Below, in pieces: positions 44,429 to 52,571 of a DNA stretch of 64,000 bases. Origin of the DNA: Roseinatronobacter bogoriensis DSM 18756 (GTDB lineage: Bacteria > Pseudomonadota > Alphaproteobacteria > Rhodobacterales > Rhodobacteraceae); NCBI RefSeq assembly GCF_004366635.1, contig NZ_SORN01000007.1:119537-183536 (forward strand), read 5' to 3'. A program made the translations under genes and the position numbers. Below the pieces are notes generated by a model, which worked only from the letters and a program-made list of their open reading frames with translations, did not search any database and was not told the origin of the DNA. The stretch's first letter is position 1. Each line of letters begins with the position of its first letter.

Positions 44429-45817
44429 ATGACCAACCTAGAGATCGCTATCACTGGCGGCACAGTCGCCACGGCCTCTGATACATTCCAGTGCGATATC
44501 GGCATTCGCGACGGCAAAATTGTCGCGCTTGGGCACGATCTTGCACAGCACGCCGCGGATGTGATTGACGCCAGCGGTAAATTCGTATTGCCGGGCGGAA
44601 TAGACAGCCATGTGCATATTGCGCAGCCCTCAGGCGAAGGGATCGTGATGGCGGATGATTTTGAAAGTGCCACACTTTCGGCGCTGTTCGGTGGCAATAC
44701 AACAATCATGCCATTCTGTTTGCAGGAACGCGGCCAGAGCTTGCGCAAGACACTGTCGGAGTATCATTCGCTTGCAGATCACAAATGCTACACAGATGTC
44801 AGCTTTCATCTAATCATATGCGACCCAACGCCCGAGCTGCTTGGGCAGGAGCTACCGGCTGCTGTCCATGACGGCTACAAGTCCTTCAAGGTTTTTATGA
44901 CCTATGATAATCTGCGATTGAATGACGCCGAATTACTGGCGACATTCGACGTTGCGCGTGATCTTGGCGCAACCGTGATGGTTCATTGCGAAAATGAAGA
45001 CGCAATTCGTTTTTTGATCGAAAAACATGAAGCTGCAAACAAGCTGCGCCCCTCCAGTCATGCCAGTACGCGACCCGTGGCGGCGGAGCGTGAGGCAACG
45101 CACCGTGCCGTCTCTCTTGCTGAAATTGTGGATATTCCGGTTGTGATTGTCCATGTGTCAAACGGGCAAGCAATCGACGAAATCACACAAGGGCGCAAGC
45201 GTGGGTCCAGTATTACTGCAGAAACCTGCCCGCAATATCTTGTGCTTACGTCCGCAGATCTGGAGGGCATGGATTGGGAAGGCGCGAAATTCGTCTGCTC
45301 GCCTCCACCACGGGATACAGCTGATCAGATTGCCTGCTGGCGTGGGCTGAAGGATGGCACATTCGACCTCTTTTCCTCTGACCACTGCCCATTCAAATAT
45401 AATAGCCCAGATGGCAAGTTGAACCCGAGGGGTGCGAAGAATTTTCGCCATATTCCAAACGGAATACCTGGCGTTGAAACACGCATGCCAATCCTGTTTT
45501 CGGAAGGCGTCAACAAAGGCAGAATTGATCTGAATCGATTTGTGGCACTGACCGCGACCAATCATGCACGAACCTATGGCCTTTATCCGCGCAAGGGCAC
45601 AATCGCCATTGGTTCTGATGCAGATATCGCGATTTGGGATCCCGATCTGGAGGTAACAGTTCGCCATGCGGATCTGCACGACGGCGCAGATTATTCGCCC
45701 TATGAAGGGCTGGAACTGCGGGGCTGGCCAGTGACTGTCCTGCTACGGGGCAAGGTCATGATCCGTGACCGGAAGCTGGAGGCGCAATTGGGTGACGGGC
45801 AGTACCTGCCGCGTTAA
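44429..45817 (+). CDS. hydA: Hydantoinase/dihydropyrimidinase-type cyclic amidohydrolase
   Basis: A 462-residue amidohydrolase. GIDSHVHIAQP gives His61 and His63; YKSFKVFMTY contains Lys154, expected to be carboxylated; MVHCEN and VVIVHVSN give the next His residues; FSSDHCPF gives the Asp. PNGIPGVETRMPILFSEGV and YSPYEGLELRGWP are hydantoinase-subfamily marks. Such enzymes open five- or six-membered cyclic ureides to N-carbamoyl acids. It differs from allantoinase in these subfamily segments. The next gene is the GntR regulator, 46 bp away. No separate N-carbamoylase is recognisable nearby. Confidence 0.88.
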   Translation: MTNLEIAITGGTVATASDTFQCDIGIRDGKIVALGHDLAQHAADVIDASGKFVLPGGIDSHVHIAQPSGEGIVMADDFESATLSALFGGNTTIMPFCLQERGQSLRKTLSEYHSLADHKCYTDVSFHLIICDPTPELLGQELPAAVHDGYKSFKVFMTYDNLRLNDAELLATFDVARDLGATVMVHCENEDAIRFLIEKHEAANKLRPSSHASTRPVAAEREATHRAVSLAEIVDIPVVIVHVSNGQAIDEITQGRKRGSSITAETCPQYLVLTSADLEGMDWEGAKFVCSPPPRDTADQIACWRGLKDGTFDLFSSDHCPFKYNSPDGKLNPRGAKNFRHIPNGIPGVETRMPILFSEGVNKGRIDLNRFVALTATNHARTYGLYPRKGTIAIGSDADIAIWDPDLEVTVRHADLHDGADYSPYEGLELRGWPVTVLLRGKVMIRDRKLEAQLGDGQYLPR

Positions 45818-45863
45818 AGTGATGGTTGATTTAAGCTTGAGCGAAGAGAGGTAGAGTTTCGGA

Positions 45864-46520
45864 ATGGACAATCACCCCACGAATTCTTCAAACCGTAGCA
45901 TTTCTTTGCCAGAAATAGCCGTGCAGCGGATTACTGAATTTGTGCGCAACAAAACGTTGCTGGGCGGTGAGTCCATTGTCGAGCAGAAACTTGCGATGCA
46001 GCTAGGGATATCGAGGACACCGCTACGCGAGGCGCTGCAGCGGCTTGAAGGTGTTGGAATGTTAGAAAAAGACGCTGGGCGCTCTTATCGGGTGCGACGG
46101 GTCTACATGGAAGAATACCTTCAAAGCCTCAAGGTCCGGGCTTTACTCGAACCTCAGGCAGCTGCCGACGCTATCGGCCGCATTCCCGCACAAGAACTTG
46201 CAGATGTGCGCAGCGCGCTTGATGCGTTACAGCCAGGCATCACATCCGATCGCAAGGCGCATTGGGACTTTGATGACCAGATGCACCGGCTGTATACGCG
46301 CAATTGCGGCAATCTTGTCCTCTATTCAATCATAGAGCGCCTGCGCGTCACTACGCGTTTGTTCGAGATCGCCGATCTAGGCGCACGCTTCGAAGCAGAC
46401 ATGGTTGAACATAGAACGATCCTAGGCGCACTAGAGGCAGGAGTCCCCGCAGATGCGCGCAAGGCCGTTCGGGCACATTTACGCAGCCTGATGGACTTTT
46501 CATTACATCAACTGCGCTAA
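45864..46520 (+). CDS. FCD-domain GntR-family regulator of the ureide-type regulon
   Basis: A 218-residue regulator: GntR winged helix (about 20-80, EQKLAMQLGISRTPLREAL as recognition part) and an FCD ligand domain (about 85-215) with the metal-binding pattern of two Asp/His positions (DDQMHRLYTRNC and a MVEHRTIL stretch). FCD regulators usually sense organic acids. It is the third gene of the hydrolase operon. Three promoters nearby share the GTATACAATCTGTATAC-like site of the FCD type, so it most likely controls all three, including its own. It ends overlapping the convergent cupin gene by 4 bp. Confidence 0.88.
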   Translation: MDNHPTNSSNRSISLPEIAVQRITEFVRNKTLLGGESIVEQKLAMQLGISRTPLREALQRLEGVGMLEKDAGRSYRVRRVYMEEYLQSLKVRALLEPQAAADAIGRIPAQELADVRSALDALQPGITSDRKAHWDFDDQMHRLYTRNCGNLVLYSIIERLRVTTRLFEIADLGARFEADMVEHRTILGALEAGVPADARKAVRAHLRSLMDFSLHQLR

Positions 46521-47269
46521 GAAGGGCCGGGGTTAGGGTCACGATTCCAGTTTTTATAGATCAGATAGCGCGCTTCATGTTTGCCGATTGCACCAAACCA
46601 TTGAGGACAGAACGGGCCCATCCAGATAGCATCATCGGCCATTACAGGATACCAGTCATCTGCCAGCCGATAAATTCCGCCTCCATCAAGCATAAGTAGC
46701 CCATGCTCCATGAAATGCGTTTCGACATATGGCAGGCTGGCACCGGGTTCGAATGTCATGGTATTGATCTCCATGTCCCACATCGGCCCTTCCGGCAACA
46801 GTTTCGCAACCTGTAAGCGCTCGTCACCTTTCAACGGGTTGGACTGCCTCTCCCCAAGCGATGCGAGAAAAGCCGAAGGTGCGCCGCATTTGGGGCGTGG
46901 CGAGTATTGGCGTTCAAGCACCAGAAAACTGGCGCTCTCTTCGCTGTAAAGACGGTGCGGGTGATCGGCAGGAAGGTAGGCATAGTCATCCCTTTGCAAG
47001 CGTCTGGAACCTTGCGTATCTGATAGAATGATCGCCCCGTTTCGTACCAGAATGAACCGCTCATAGCCCGCCATCGGGCTATCCGTCGAAAAACCCGGCA
47101 TGGCGGCAGCTAGAAACATTGAAAATCGCGCCCCCAGATCGGGAGTTATCAGGTGTACAAGCTGCGCGTGGCGCCAATCCGGTAACGTGACTGCTTCGTG
47201 ACTGTCAGGCGCGATCAGGGCGTGACTGCGGCCGAGTCGTGAGCGAGTCAATCCAATATTCTGCATCAT
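46517..47269 (-). CDS. allE: (S)-ureidoglycine aminohydrolase-like bicupin
   Basis: A 250-residue bicupin. The C-terminal cupin contains ETHFMEH (E183, H185 and H189) and CPQW (Q223), the four manganese ligands of ureidoglycine aminohydrolase, and GIYRLADDWYPVMADD is typical of AllE. The known reaction removes ammonia from (S)-ureidoglycine in purine breakdown. Here no allantoinase, allantoate amidohydrolase or ureidoglycolate gene is adjacent, so the substrate may be a different ureido-aminal. It overlaps the DapA gene start by ATGA. It converges with the GntR gene. Confidence 0.88.
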   Translation of the reverse strand: MMQNIGLTRSRLGRSHALIAPDSHEAVTLPDWRHAQLVHLITPDLGARFSMFLAAAMPGFSTDSPMAGYERFILVRNGAIILSDTQGSRRLQRDDYAYLPADHPHRLYSEESASFLVLERQYSPRPKCGAPSAFLASLGERQSNPLKGDERLQVAKLLPEGPMWDMEINTMTFEPGASLPYVETHFMEHGLLMLDGGGIYRLADDWYPVMADDAIWMGPFCPQWFGAIGKHEARYLIYKNWNRDPNPGPS

Positions 47270-48225
47270 CTTTCAAGTTCCAGGGCTATAGTTGACACAT
47301 CAATAGCATCCATCAGACGCCGATACTCTATAGTGGAAAGTTGGCGCATAGGGCGGCGGACAGTGTCATGCGGAATGCGCCCAAGCAGTTTCAGTGTGGC
47401 CTTGAGCCTTGCAGTGGCAAGATATGCGGGCCGATCCCGATAGATGGCAACCGAAAGCGCATAAAGCGCTTCATGCTGCGCGCGTGCTTCCTGCCAATCC
47501 TGTTTCATCACTGCATCGTGCAGCGCGACGATAGTACGCGGAATAATGGCGGCGAGCGACACCTGGCTTCCGCGAGAGCCGATCAGGTAGCTTGTCAAAA
47601 GATGCTCGTCACCAGAACCCAGAACTGAGACATCAGGGCGCAAGCGACCAGCCAGACGCCAGGTTTGTTCATAGGCAGCGACCTCCCAGCTACCTTCCTT
47701 GATTGCGATAATTTGCTCGATTTTCATCAGCAAAGCGGTCATTACCTCATCAGAATATGAAATCGGTCCGGCTGTTACTGGCGCCTTGTAAAGCACAATC
47801 GGCAGATCAACCGCGCGCGCGATCGTGCCATGATGTTCGCAGACGATTTGTGCATCGACACCACCAGCCCAGTGGTTGGGCGGAAAAATCAACAACGCGT
47901 CCGCCCCCGCCTGCTTGGACACGCGTGCTTCCTCGACCGCCATGTTTGTCGATTCAGCTGTCACGCCTGCTGTGATGAAACAGCCCTCGGCAGATTGCGC
48001 GCGGGCCGTGACGATTACCTCTGCACGCTCTTCCAGCGTCAGGAAGGCACCCTCTCCAGCATGGCCGTTCAGCAACAAGCCGGATATGCCCGGTGTCATG
48101 CAGATATCGCGCAAGTGCGCAGCAAGCGCATCCTTATCAATCCGCCCATCCGGCAGCATCGGGCACACTGTGGCTGCATGAATACCCCAAGTCGTCGCAG
48201 TGGTATAAGATTCGGATGTTTTCAT
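47266..48225 (-). CDS. DapA-family lyase/synthase
   Basis: A 319-residue member of the dihydrodipicolinate synthase/N-acetylneuraminate lyase family. The Schiff-base Lys is K176 in AIKEGS, and the catalytic Tyr is Y146 in LYKAP. The usual GTTGE loop is replaced by NGHAGEG (53-59), so it is not a true DapA. This branch includes deaminases and aldolases such as those in hydroxyproline and sugar-acid catabolism. The gene is preceded by an 11-bp gap from the dehydrogenase gene upstream and overlaps the cupin gene. A retro-aldol or dehydratase step on the oxidation product is plausible. Confidence 0.85.
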   Translation of the reverse strand: MKTSESYTTATTWGIHAATVCPMLPDGRIDKDALAAHLRDICMTPGISGLLLNGHAGEGAFLTLEERAEVIVTARAQSAEGCFITAGVTAESTNMAVEEARVSKQAGADALLIFPPNHWAGGVDAQIVCEHHGTIARAVDLPIVLYKAPVTAGPISYSDEVMTALLMKIEQIIAIKEGSWEVAAYEQTWRLAGRLRPDVSVLGSGDEHLLTSYLIGSRGSQVSLAAIIPRTIVALHDAVMKQDWQEARAQHEALYALSVAIYRDRPAYLATARLKATLKLLGRIPHDTVRRPMRQLSTIEYRRLMDAIDVSTIALELER

Positions 48226-48235
48226 GAACAGTTCC

Positions 48236-49360
48236 TTATTTCAGCGGATTGGAAACAACCGCAGGAAGCAGTCTGTCGATAGGAAATAGAGGCATTTCCG
48301 GTTCTTCGCCCAGGATTGCCTGCGACAGGCAGCGCGCGATATACGGGCCGCTCGTATATCCGGAATGGACCGATCCGCAGACCCAGGCTCCTTCATGTCC
48401 CGGCACTGCCCCAACGGCCGGTAAGGCATCTGCCGTTTCAGCCTCAAACCCGGTCCAGCTGCGAACGATCCGAGAGGCAGCAAGACCAGGAATGGCGTGT
48501 ACCGCCAACCGAACATTGCCGATCAAGCTATCATGGACCACAGAATGCGTATTCCGCGTTCGATCCCCGATACCCTGCCACCCTCCGCCAATAACCACTG
48601 TTCCATGCGGATACTGTTTAAGTGATAAAAGCCCGCTGGCAATTCCCACCACTGTTCGCATCACTGGCGGCATCCGCTCGGTTACGGCCAGCTGATTTAC
48701 CAGCGTACGGATGGGCACATGAACACTCAGCCAGCGCAGCATCGGCTCAAGCCATACGCCACCGGCCAGGACAATCTGACGGGCGTTGATCACGCCTGCC
48801 TTTGTATGAACTGAGTACCCCCTGGCCGCAGGCTCCACAGCGTCAACACTAGTATACTCCTGCAGCTCAACTCCTTCTGATATCAGAGCACGCCGGAAGG
48901 CGACGCCAGTCAGGTAGGCATTGGCAAAACCATCAATCGTACAGTGGCTTGCCATTCTGATCTGCGTGCTGACGCTCGGTTCGATTGCGCGAGCCTCTTC
49001 CGGCGTGACCAGTCGGATTGGGGCTCCGGCGGCACGTCGTGCTTCTGCGCGTTCTGCAAGCAGGGTTTCCTCAGCTTCGGTGAATGCAAGAGACAATCCA
49101 TCGCAGGCTTTTACGCCAACATCATGGCCTAGCCATTCAGGTGCGCGCACCCACATTTCGTGCGCCTTCAGTGCATAGGGTATCAAGGCAGCGCGGGTCA
49201 TCTGCATGGTCAGCGTCCCGGCATTTGTCCCTGAAGCTCCGCGCGCCAACGCATCACGATCGATTAGTGTAACATTCATGCCGCCACGTGCAGCAAACAA
49301 GGCGATACTGGCACCGTGAATTCCGCCGCCAATAACAGCAAGATCAACTGTTTTTGTCAT
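48236..49360 (-). CDS. FAD-dependent amine/amino-acid oxidase subunit (HcnC/OoxB-like)
   Basis: A 374-residue flavoprotein of the DAO family. The FAD-binding VIGGGIHGASIALFAARGG is at 9-27. It corresponds to the beta-type subunit (HcnC/OoxB, about 375-420 residues) of three-subunit dehydrogenases acting on secondary amines or amino acids. It overlaps the large subunit gene by 4 bp. The C-terminal motif GYTSGPYIARCL is the usual FAD-contacting end. The complex oxidises a C-N bond to an imine and passes electrons to the small iron-sulfur subunit and quinone. Confidence 0.87.
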   Translation of the reverse strand: MTKTVDLAVIGGGIHGASIALFAARGGMNVTLIDRDALARGASGTNAGTLTMQMTRAALIPYALKAHEMWVRAPEWLGHDVGVKACDGLSLAFTEAEETLLAERAEARRAAGAPIRLVTPEEARAIEPSVSTQIRMASHCTIDGFANAYLTGVAFRRALISEGVELQEYTSVDAVEPAARGYSVHTKAGVINARQIVLAGGVWLEPMLRWLSVHVPIRTLVNQLAVTERMPPVMRTVVGIASGLLSLKQYPHGTVVIGGGWQGIGDRTRNTHSVVHDSLIGNVRLAVHAIPGLAASRIVRSWTGFEAETADALPAVGAVPGHEGAWVCGSVHSGYTSGPYIARCLSQAILGEEPEMPLFPIDRLLPAVVSNPLK

Positions 49361-50757
49361 AACGGGGCCGGTTTAGGAACGGGAATATCAGCATAATCGA
49401 ACTGGCCTGCCATATGCGTGATATCGACTGGCCGAATAGGGCTGCGCGGTGTCAGATATTCCGCGCCAGGCTGCACCTTCGCGTGGCTGCGTAGCAATGC
49501 TGCAGCATTGGCACCGCACATGCGAGCCTGACAAGGCCCCATGCCAAGCCGTGTGAAATGCTTTAGTTGGTTTGCATCCTGCGCTCCTTCCGCGATGGCC
49601 TGGCGGACCATGCCCACGGTCACATCTTCACAGCGACACAGGATTACCTCATCGGGCAGTGTAGAAATGCGCGCGTCATCTACCTGCATAAGTCGGCATG
49701 AGGCATCGGCGAAGCGTTCAAATTCGGGCGCTTCGTCCACCGCATCAAAGCTGGTCGTAATTCCAGCATCGCGCGCAATCACCTGCCCGACACGCCGGCC
49801 CTGCGCTGCCGCCGGCAGCGCACCTCGGATACGGCCTGCATCACCCGCCACATATAAACCAGATGGACCACATCGCCCATGCGCATCGGCCGCGATGCGC
49901 CATCCAGTCATCGGGTCCGGCACGCGCTTTACACCAAGAAGGCGCAGGATCTCGTCGCCCGGAACCAAGCCATTGCCAATGAAGGCAGTATCAACTCGCA
50001 AGCGTTGCTTCCGACCGCGCCCCAGCGGCGCGATTTCGATCTCTGCAAGTAATCCGTTGTTATCTGCGAAGGCCTGGGTGATTTCAGAGCGCCTTCTTAT
50101 CGGCACCCTTCCAAGAGCAAGCTTTGCCTGCCATGTCAAACCCTGTCCGAAAGAAGGTAAATGTCGCGCAAACCCTGCTACGCTGCGCAGCCAAGCGCCA
50201 AGGCCATTATAGTCAACAACTGCAATTGGGACCTTGCCGAGTTTTAGCGCTTTTGCAGCCACAGCGAGAAGTAGCGGTCCCTGACCGGCAATAACGATGC
50301 GCTTCCCTGGTAACATATTTTCAGTCTTCAGCATCAACGTTGCTGCGGCAAGGCCGAAGACACCTGGCAGCGTCCAGCCTGGAAAGGGCACAACGCGTTC
50401 CTGCGCGCCAGTTGCAACCAGCAGGCGGCGCGCCTTGACCATTTCCGGCCCGCCCTCGGAGGCAAGAGCTATTTCAAATCCGTCCGAAATGGGCGCGACC
50501 GACCAGACCGAAAAACCTGTTTTGATAGGAATTTTGGCATTTCCCAACGCCATGCGCATCGCTTGACCGCGTGTAAGATCGGGATCTGCCGCAAGCGTAA
50601 CGCCGAGACTCGGGGCGCGCCAAACTTGACCCCCTGGCTGCGATGCTTCATCAATAACCAGAACATCAAGTCCTGCCTGAGCTGCCGAAAGCGCTGCATT
50701 ACCACCTGCGGGGCCTGCACCAATCACCACCAAATCATGCATGCCACTACCTGTCAT
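49357..50757 (-). CDS. NAD(P)/FAD-type oxidoreductase with BFD iron-sulfur site (HcnB/OoxA-like)
   Basis: A 466-residue protein with FAD motif VVIGAGPAGGNAALSAAQ (10-27) and a second dinucleotide motif around RIVIAGQGPLLLAVAAKAL near 155. The C-terminal bacterioferredoxin-like domain has cysteines in ILCRCED (two), GMGPCQARMC (two), the [2Fe-2S] binding set of this subunit. Start is coupled to the ferredoxin stop (TAATG). It is the alpha subunit of an opine- or HCN-synthase-type dehydrogenase. Confidence 0.87.
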   Translation of the reverse strand: MTGSGMHDLVVIGAGPAGGNAALSAAQAGLDVLVIDEASQPGGQVWRAPSLGVTLAADPDLTRGQAMRMALGNAKIPIKTGFSVWSVAPISDGFEIALASEGGPEMVKARRLLVATGAQERVVPFPGWTLPGVFGLAAATLMLKTENMLPGKRIVIAGQGPLLLAVAAKALKLGKVPIAVVDYNGLGAWLRSVAGFARHLPSFGQGLTWQAKLALGRVPIRRRSEITQAFADNNGLLAEIEIAPLGRGRKQRLRVDTAFIGNGLVPGDEILRLLGVKRVPDPMTGWRIAADAHGRCGPSGLYVAGDAGRIRGALPAAAQGRRVGQVIARDAGITTSFDAVDEAPEFERFADASCRLMQVDDARISTLPDEVILCRCEDVTVGMVRQAIAEGAQDANQLKHFTRLGMGPCQARMCGANAAALLRSHAKVQPGAEYLTPRSPIRPVDITHMAGQFDYADIPVPKPAPL

Positions 50758-51014
50758 TATGCTGATGCGCCCGCAAGCTTAACATTCATATTATCGCGGA
50801 CGGGAGTTTGGCACGCTCTCTGGATTCGACCATCTATTAGAATAGCACACTCCTGGCACGCTCCCATCATGCAGAACGGGCCTCGTGGCGCCCCATCGCC
50901 CGGACTTGATCTAAACTTGTAGATACCATTTCGCAGCAGCGCCGCAGCAACAGTCATTCCTGCCCTGCAAGGCATAGAAACTCCGTCAACCTTTATCTGA
51001 AGTTCAAGCAGCAT
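50757..51014 (-). CDS. [2Fe-2S] ferredoxin-like small subunit (HcnA-like)
   Basis: An 85-residue Fer2-type protein. Cys48, Cys53, Cys56 and Cys68 form the CxxxxCxxC...C ligand set of the HcnA/OoxG-type subunit. It is the first gene of the dehydrogenase-lyase-cupin operon and supplies the electron-transfer subunit. Promoter with -35, -10 and the 17-bp GntR operator lies just upstream. A full three-subunit set therefore exists here. Confidence 0.88.
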   Translation of the reverse strand: MLLELQIKVDGVSMPCRAGMTVAAALLRNGIYKFRSSPGDGAPRGPFCMMGACQECAILIDGRIQRACQTPVRDNMNVKLAGASA

Positions 51015-51029
51015 GTCATCTCGTTTTTA

Positions 51030-51068
51030 GTACACAATCTGTATACCAAATAAATGTAATCAGCGCAA
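51030..51068 (-). promoter_or_regulatory. Promoter and GntR-type operator for the dehydrogenase operon
   Basis: GTACACAATCTGTATAC (51030-51046) differs from the ideal operator at one position. On the minus strand a weak -35 TTGCGC (51063-51068), 17 bases, then -10 TATACA (51040-51045) place the operator over the -10. The ferredoxin gene begins 16 bp beyond. Confidence 0.7.
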
Positions 51069-51218
51069 TCCTGTTTTTAGTCCTGCATGTGAAGCTGAGC
51101 CCCGACATTGCATTTCAAGAAGCTGCACGCACTTTGAAGACGTTTCTAACCTGGAAAGATGAATGCAACGAGGCATGATTGTTTGGGGAAGATTACACAT
51201 GCTATAATCTGGCGACGA

Positions 51219-51298
51219 CTGGTAAACTCCCCGGTTGCAACGGGGTGCAGCCGCCGAATTCACGCGGCTAGTCGCAGTTTGATTTCAGGGGTGATGCC
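51219..51298 (-). pseudogene. IS3-like element end with last codons of a transposase
   Basis: The minus strand ends GITPEIKLRLAA and stop at 51260-51262, the extreme C-terminus of an IS3-type OrfB. The adjoining TGGTAAACTCCCCGGTTGCA and ACGGGGTGCAG match the element end at 39703-39732 in layout. Everything else of the element is gone or unrecognised. Confidence 0.6.
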
Positions 51299-51585
51299 GA
51301 CTAGTCGCGCGGCAGGTAGCATCGAAGCCCCAAAAAGCTTGGATTTACAAAGATCAAGAAGGTCAGCGGGGCTTTGTCAGCCAAGCCTGCTGGCACTCTG
51401 ACTAGCCACCTTAAAAGAGAGCAGTATGACGCCAAGCCGGCCTGCTCCCAACTGTGACGATTTACCCTTGGCACGAGGAGTAAAGGGCAGGAGCAAAGTG
51501 TTCTGCCCCTACACTGCTAAGCAGATGCTGTCGGCAATAGGATCGACAATCTTGGTCCCACCCGGGATAGCGACGTCCAGACTGC
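51299..51585. other. Intergenic stretch between IS3 debris and the aminotransferase fragment
   Basis: No gene is supported. A minus reading at about 51580-51520 (DVAIPGGTKIVDPIADSI) looks like real protein sequence of an unidentified gene that ended here, but it is too short to name. Confidence 0.3.
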
Positions 51586-52398
51586 TCAAGCTTTCTCGCG
51601 CGCCAGGATGTGTGACAGCGCATCGGTCAGGCGATCGACCTGCTTCAGAGTGTTGTAATGAACCATCGAAACTCGCAAGACACCACCGTCCCTGTTCTCG
51701 CCCAGACGCTCTACCAGGCGCCGCGAATGGAAGTCACCAAAGCGTATGGCGATGCAGTGGTCATCCATTGCGCGGGCGATTACGCCCGAGTCCATACCAT
51801 CGAATTTGAAGGCGATAGTGGGCACACGGTCGCTGGCATTGTTCACCGCCGGGCCGATGATACGGCAATCATTCCGTGCCGACAGCCAGACCAGAAGGCG
51901 ATCAGTCAGCGCATCCTCCTGCGCGGTGATCCGGTCGAAAGCGGCGGCCAGCAGCGCACGATCATTCCCCGTGGCGCCGTGGTGGCGGGCCAGCTCTGTC
52001 AGGTATGACAGAATGCCGTCCGTAGCATAGGCGGCTTCGTAGCTGGGATTGCCCGGCTCCAGCTTGGCGCTGACTTTATCCCGTCCATAGAAATAGTGAT
52101 AGAGGCCGTCCAGCTTTGCCAACAGGTCGTGCTTTCCATACATCAGCGCTCCATGGGGGCCATAGGACTTGTAGAGGCTGAAGACATAGTAGTCCACGTC
52201 CCAAGCTTGCACATCAATCAGACGGTGCGGCGCATAGGCAACCGCATCAATGCAAATCTGCGCGCCGCGGTCATGCACAAACCGCGCGAACTCCGCGACC
52301 GGATGCACCTTGCCGAGGATGTTTGATACATGGGTCACACAGACGAGCCGTGTGCGGTCAGTCATCAGCGGCGCAAGATCATCCAGTTGCAGATCCAT
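51586..52398 (-). pseudogene. PLP-dependent aminotransferase class V, N-terminally truncated
   Basis: The frame encodes about 270 C-terminal residues of a cysteine desulfurase-like/class V aminotransferase. The Schiff-base Lys is in FSLYKSYGPHGALMYGK, and CIDAVAYAPHRLIDVQAW carries the cofactor Asp region. Usual length is about 400, so the N-terminal third is missing, and the break coincides with the end of the IS21-type element at 52400. An ATG exists near 52398, but such a protein would lack part of the cofactor-binding domain. I could not find the missing part on the other side of the element. Confidence 0.8.
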
Positions 52399-52571
52399 CT
52401 GTCAACGGCAAAGCAAAAGTGGGCCAAAGGGCAGCGCAAAATGTTACCACTTTGGGGTTGGGATAATCACCGCATAGACAAGCGCCAGCATCCGGGCAGC
52501 CGCGCTTGTCATATAGCTGACGGTTGCCCGGATGCTTTGGCCCGTCCGGGCCAATCCGTGCTGATTGGGGT

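Noticed and set aside
44429..45817. Allantoinase as identity of the cyclic amidohydrolase
   Set aside because: Subfamily marks such as PNGIPGVETRMP and YSPYEG fit hydantoinase/dihydropyrimidinase better, and no allantoate amidohydrolase gene is near.
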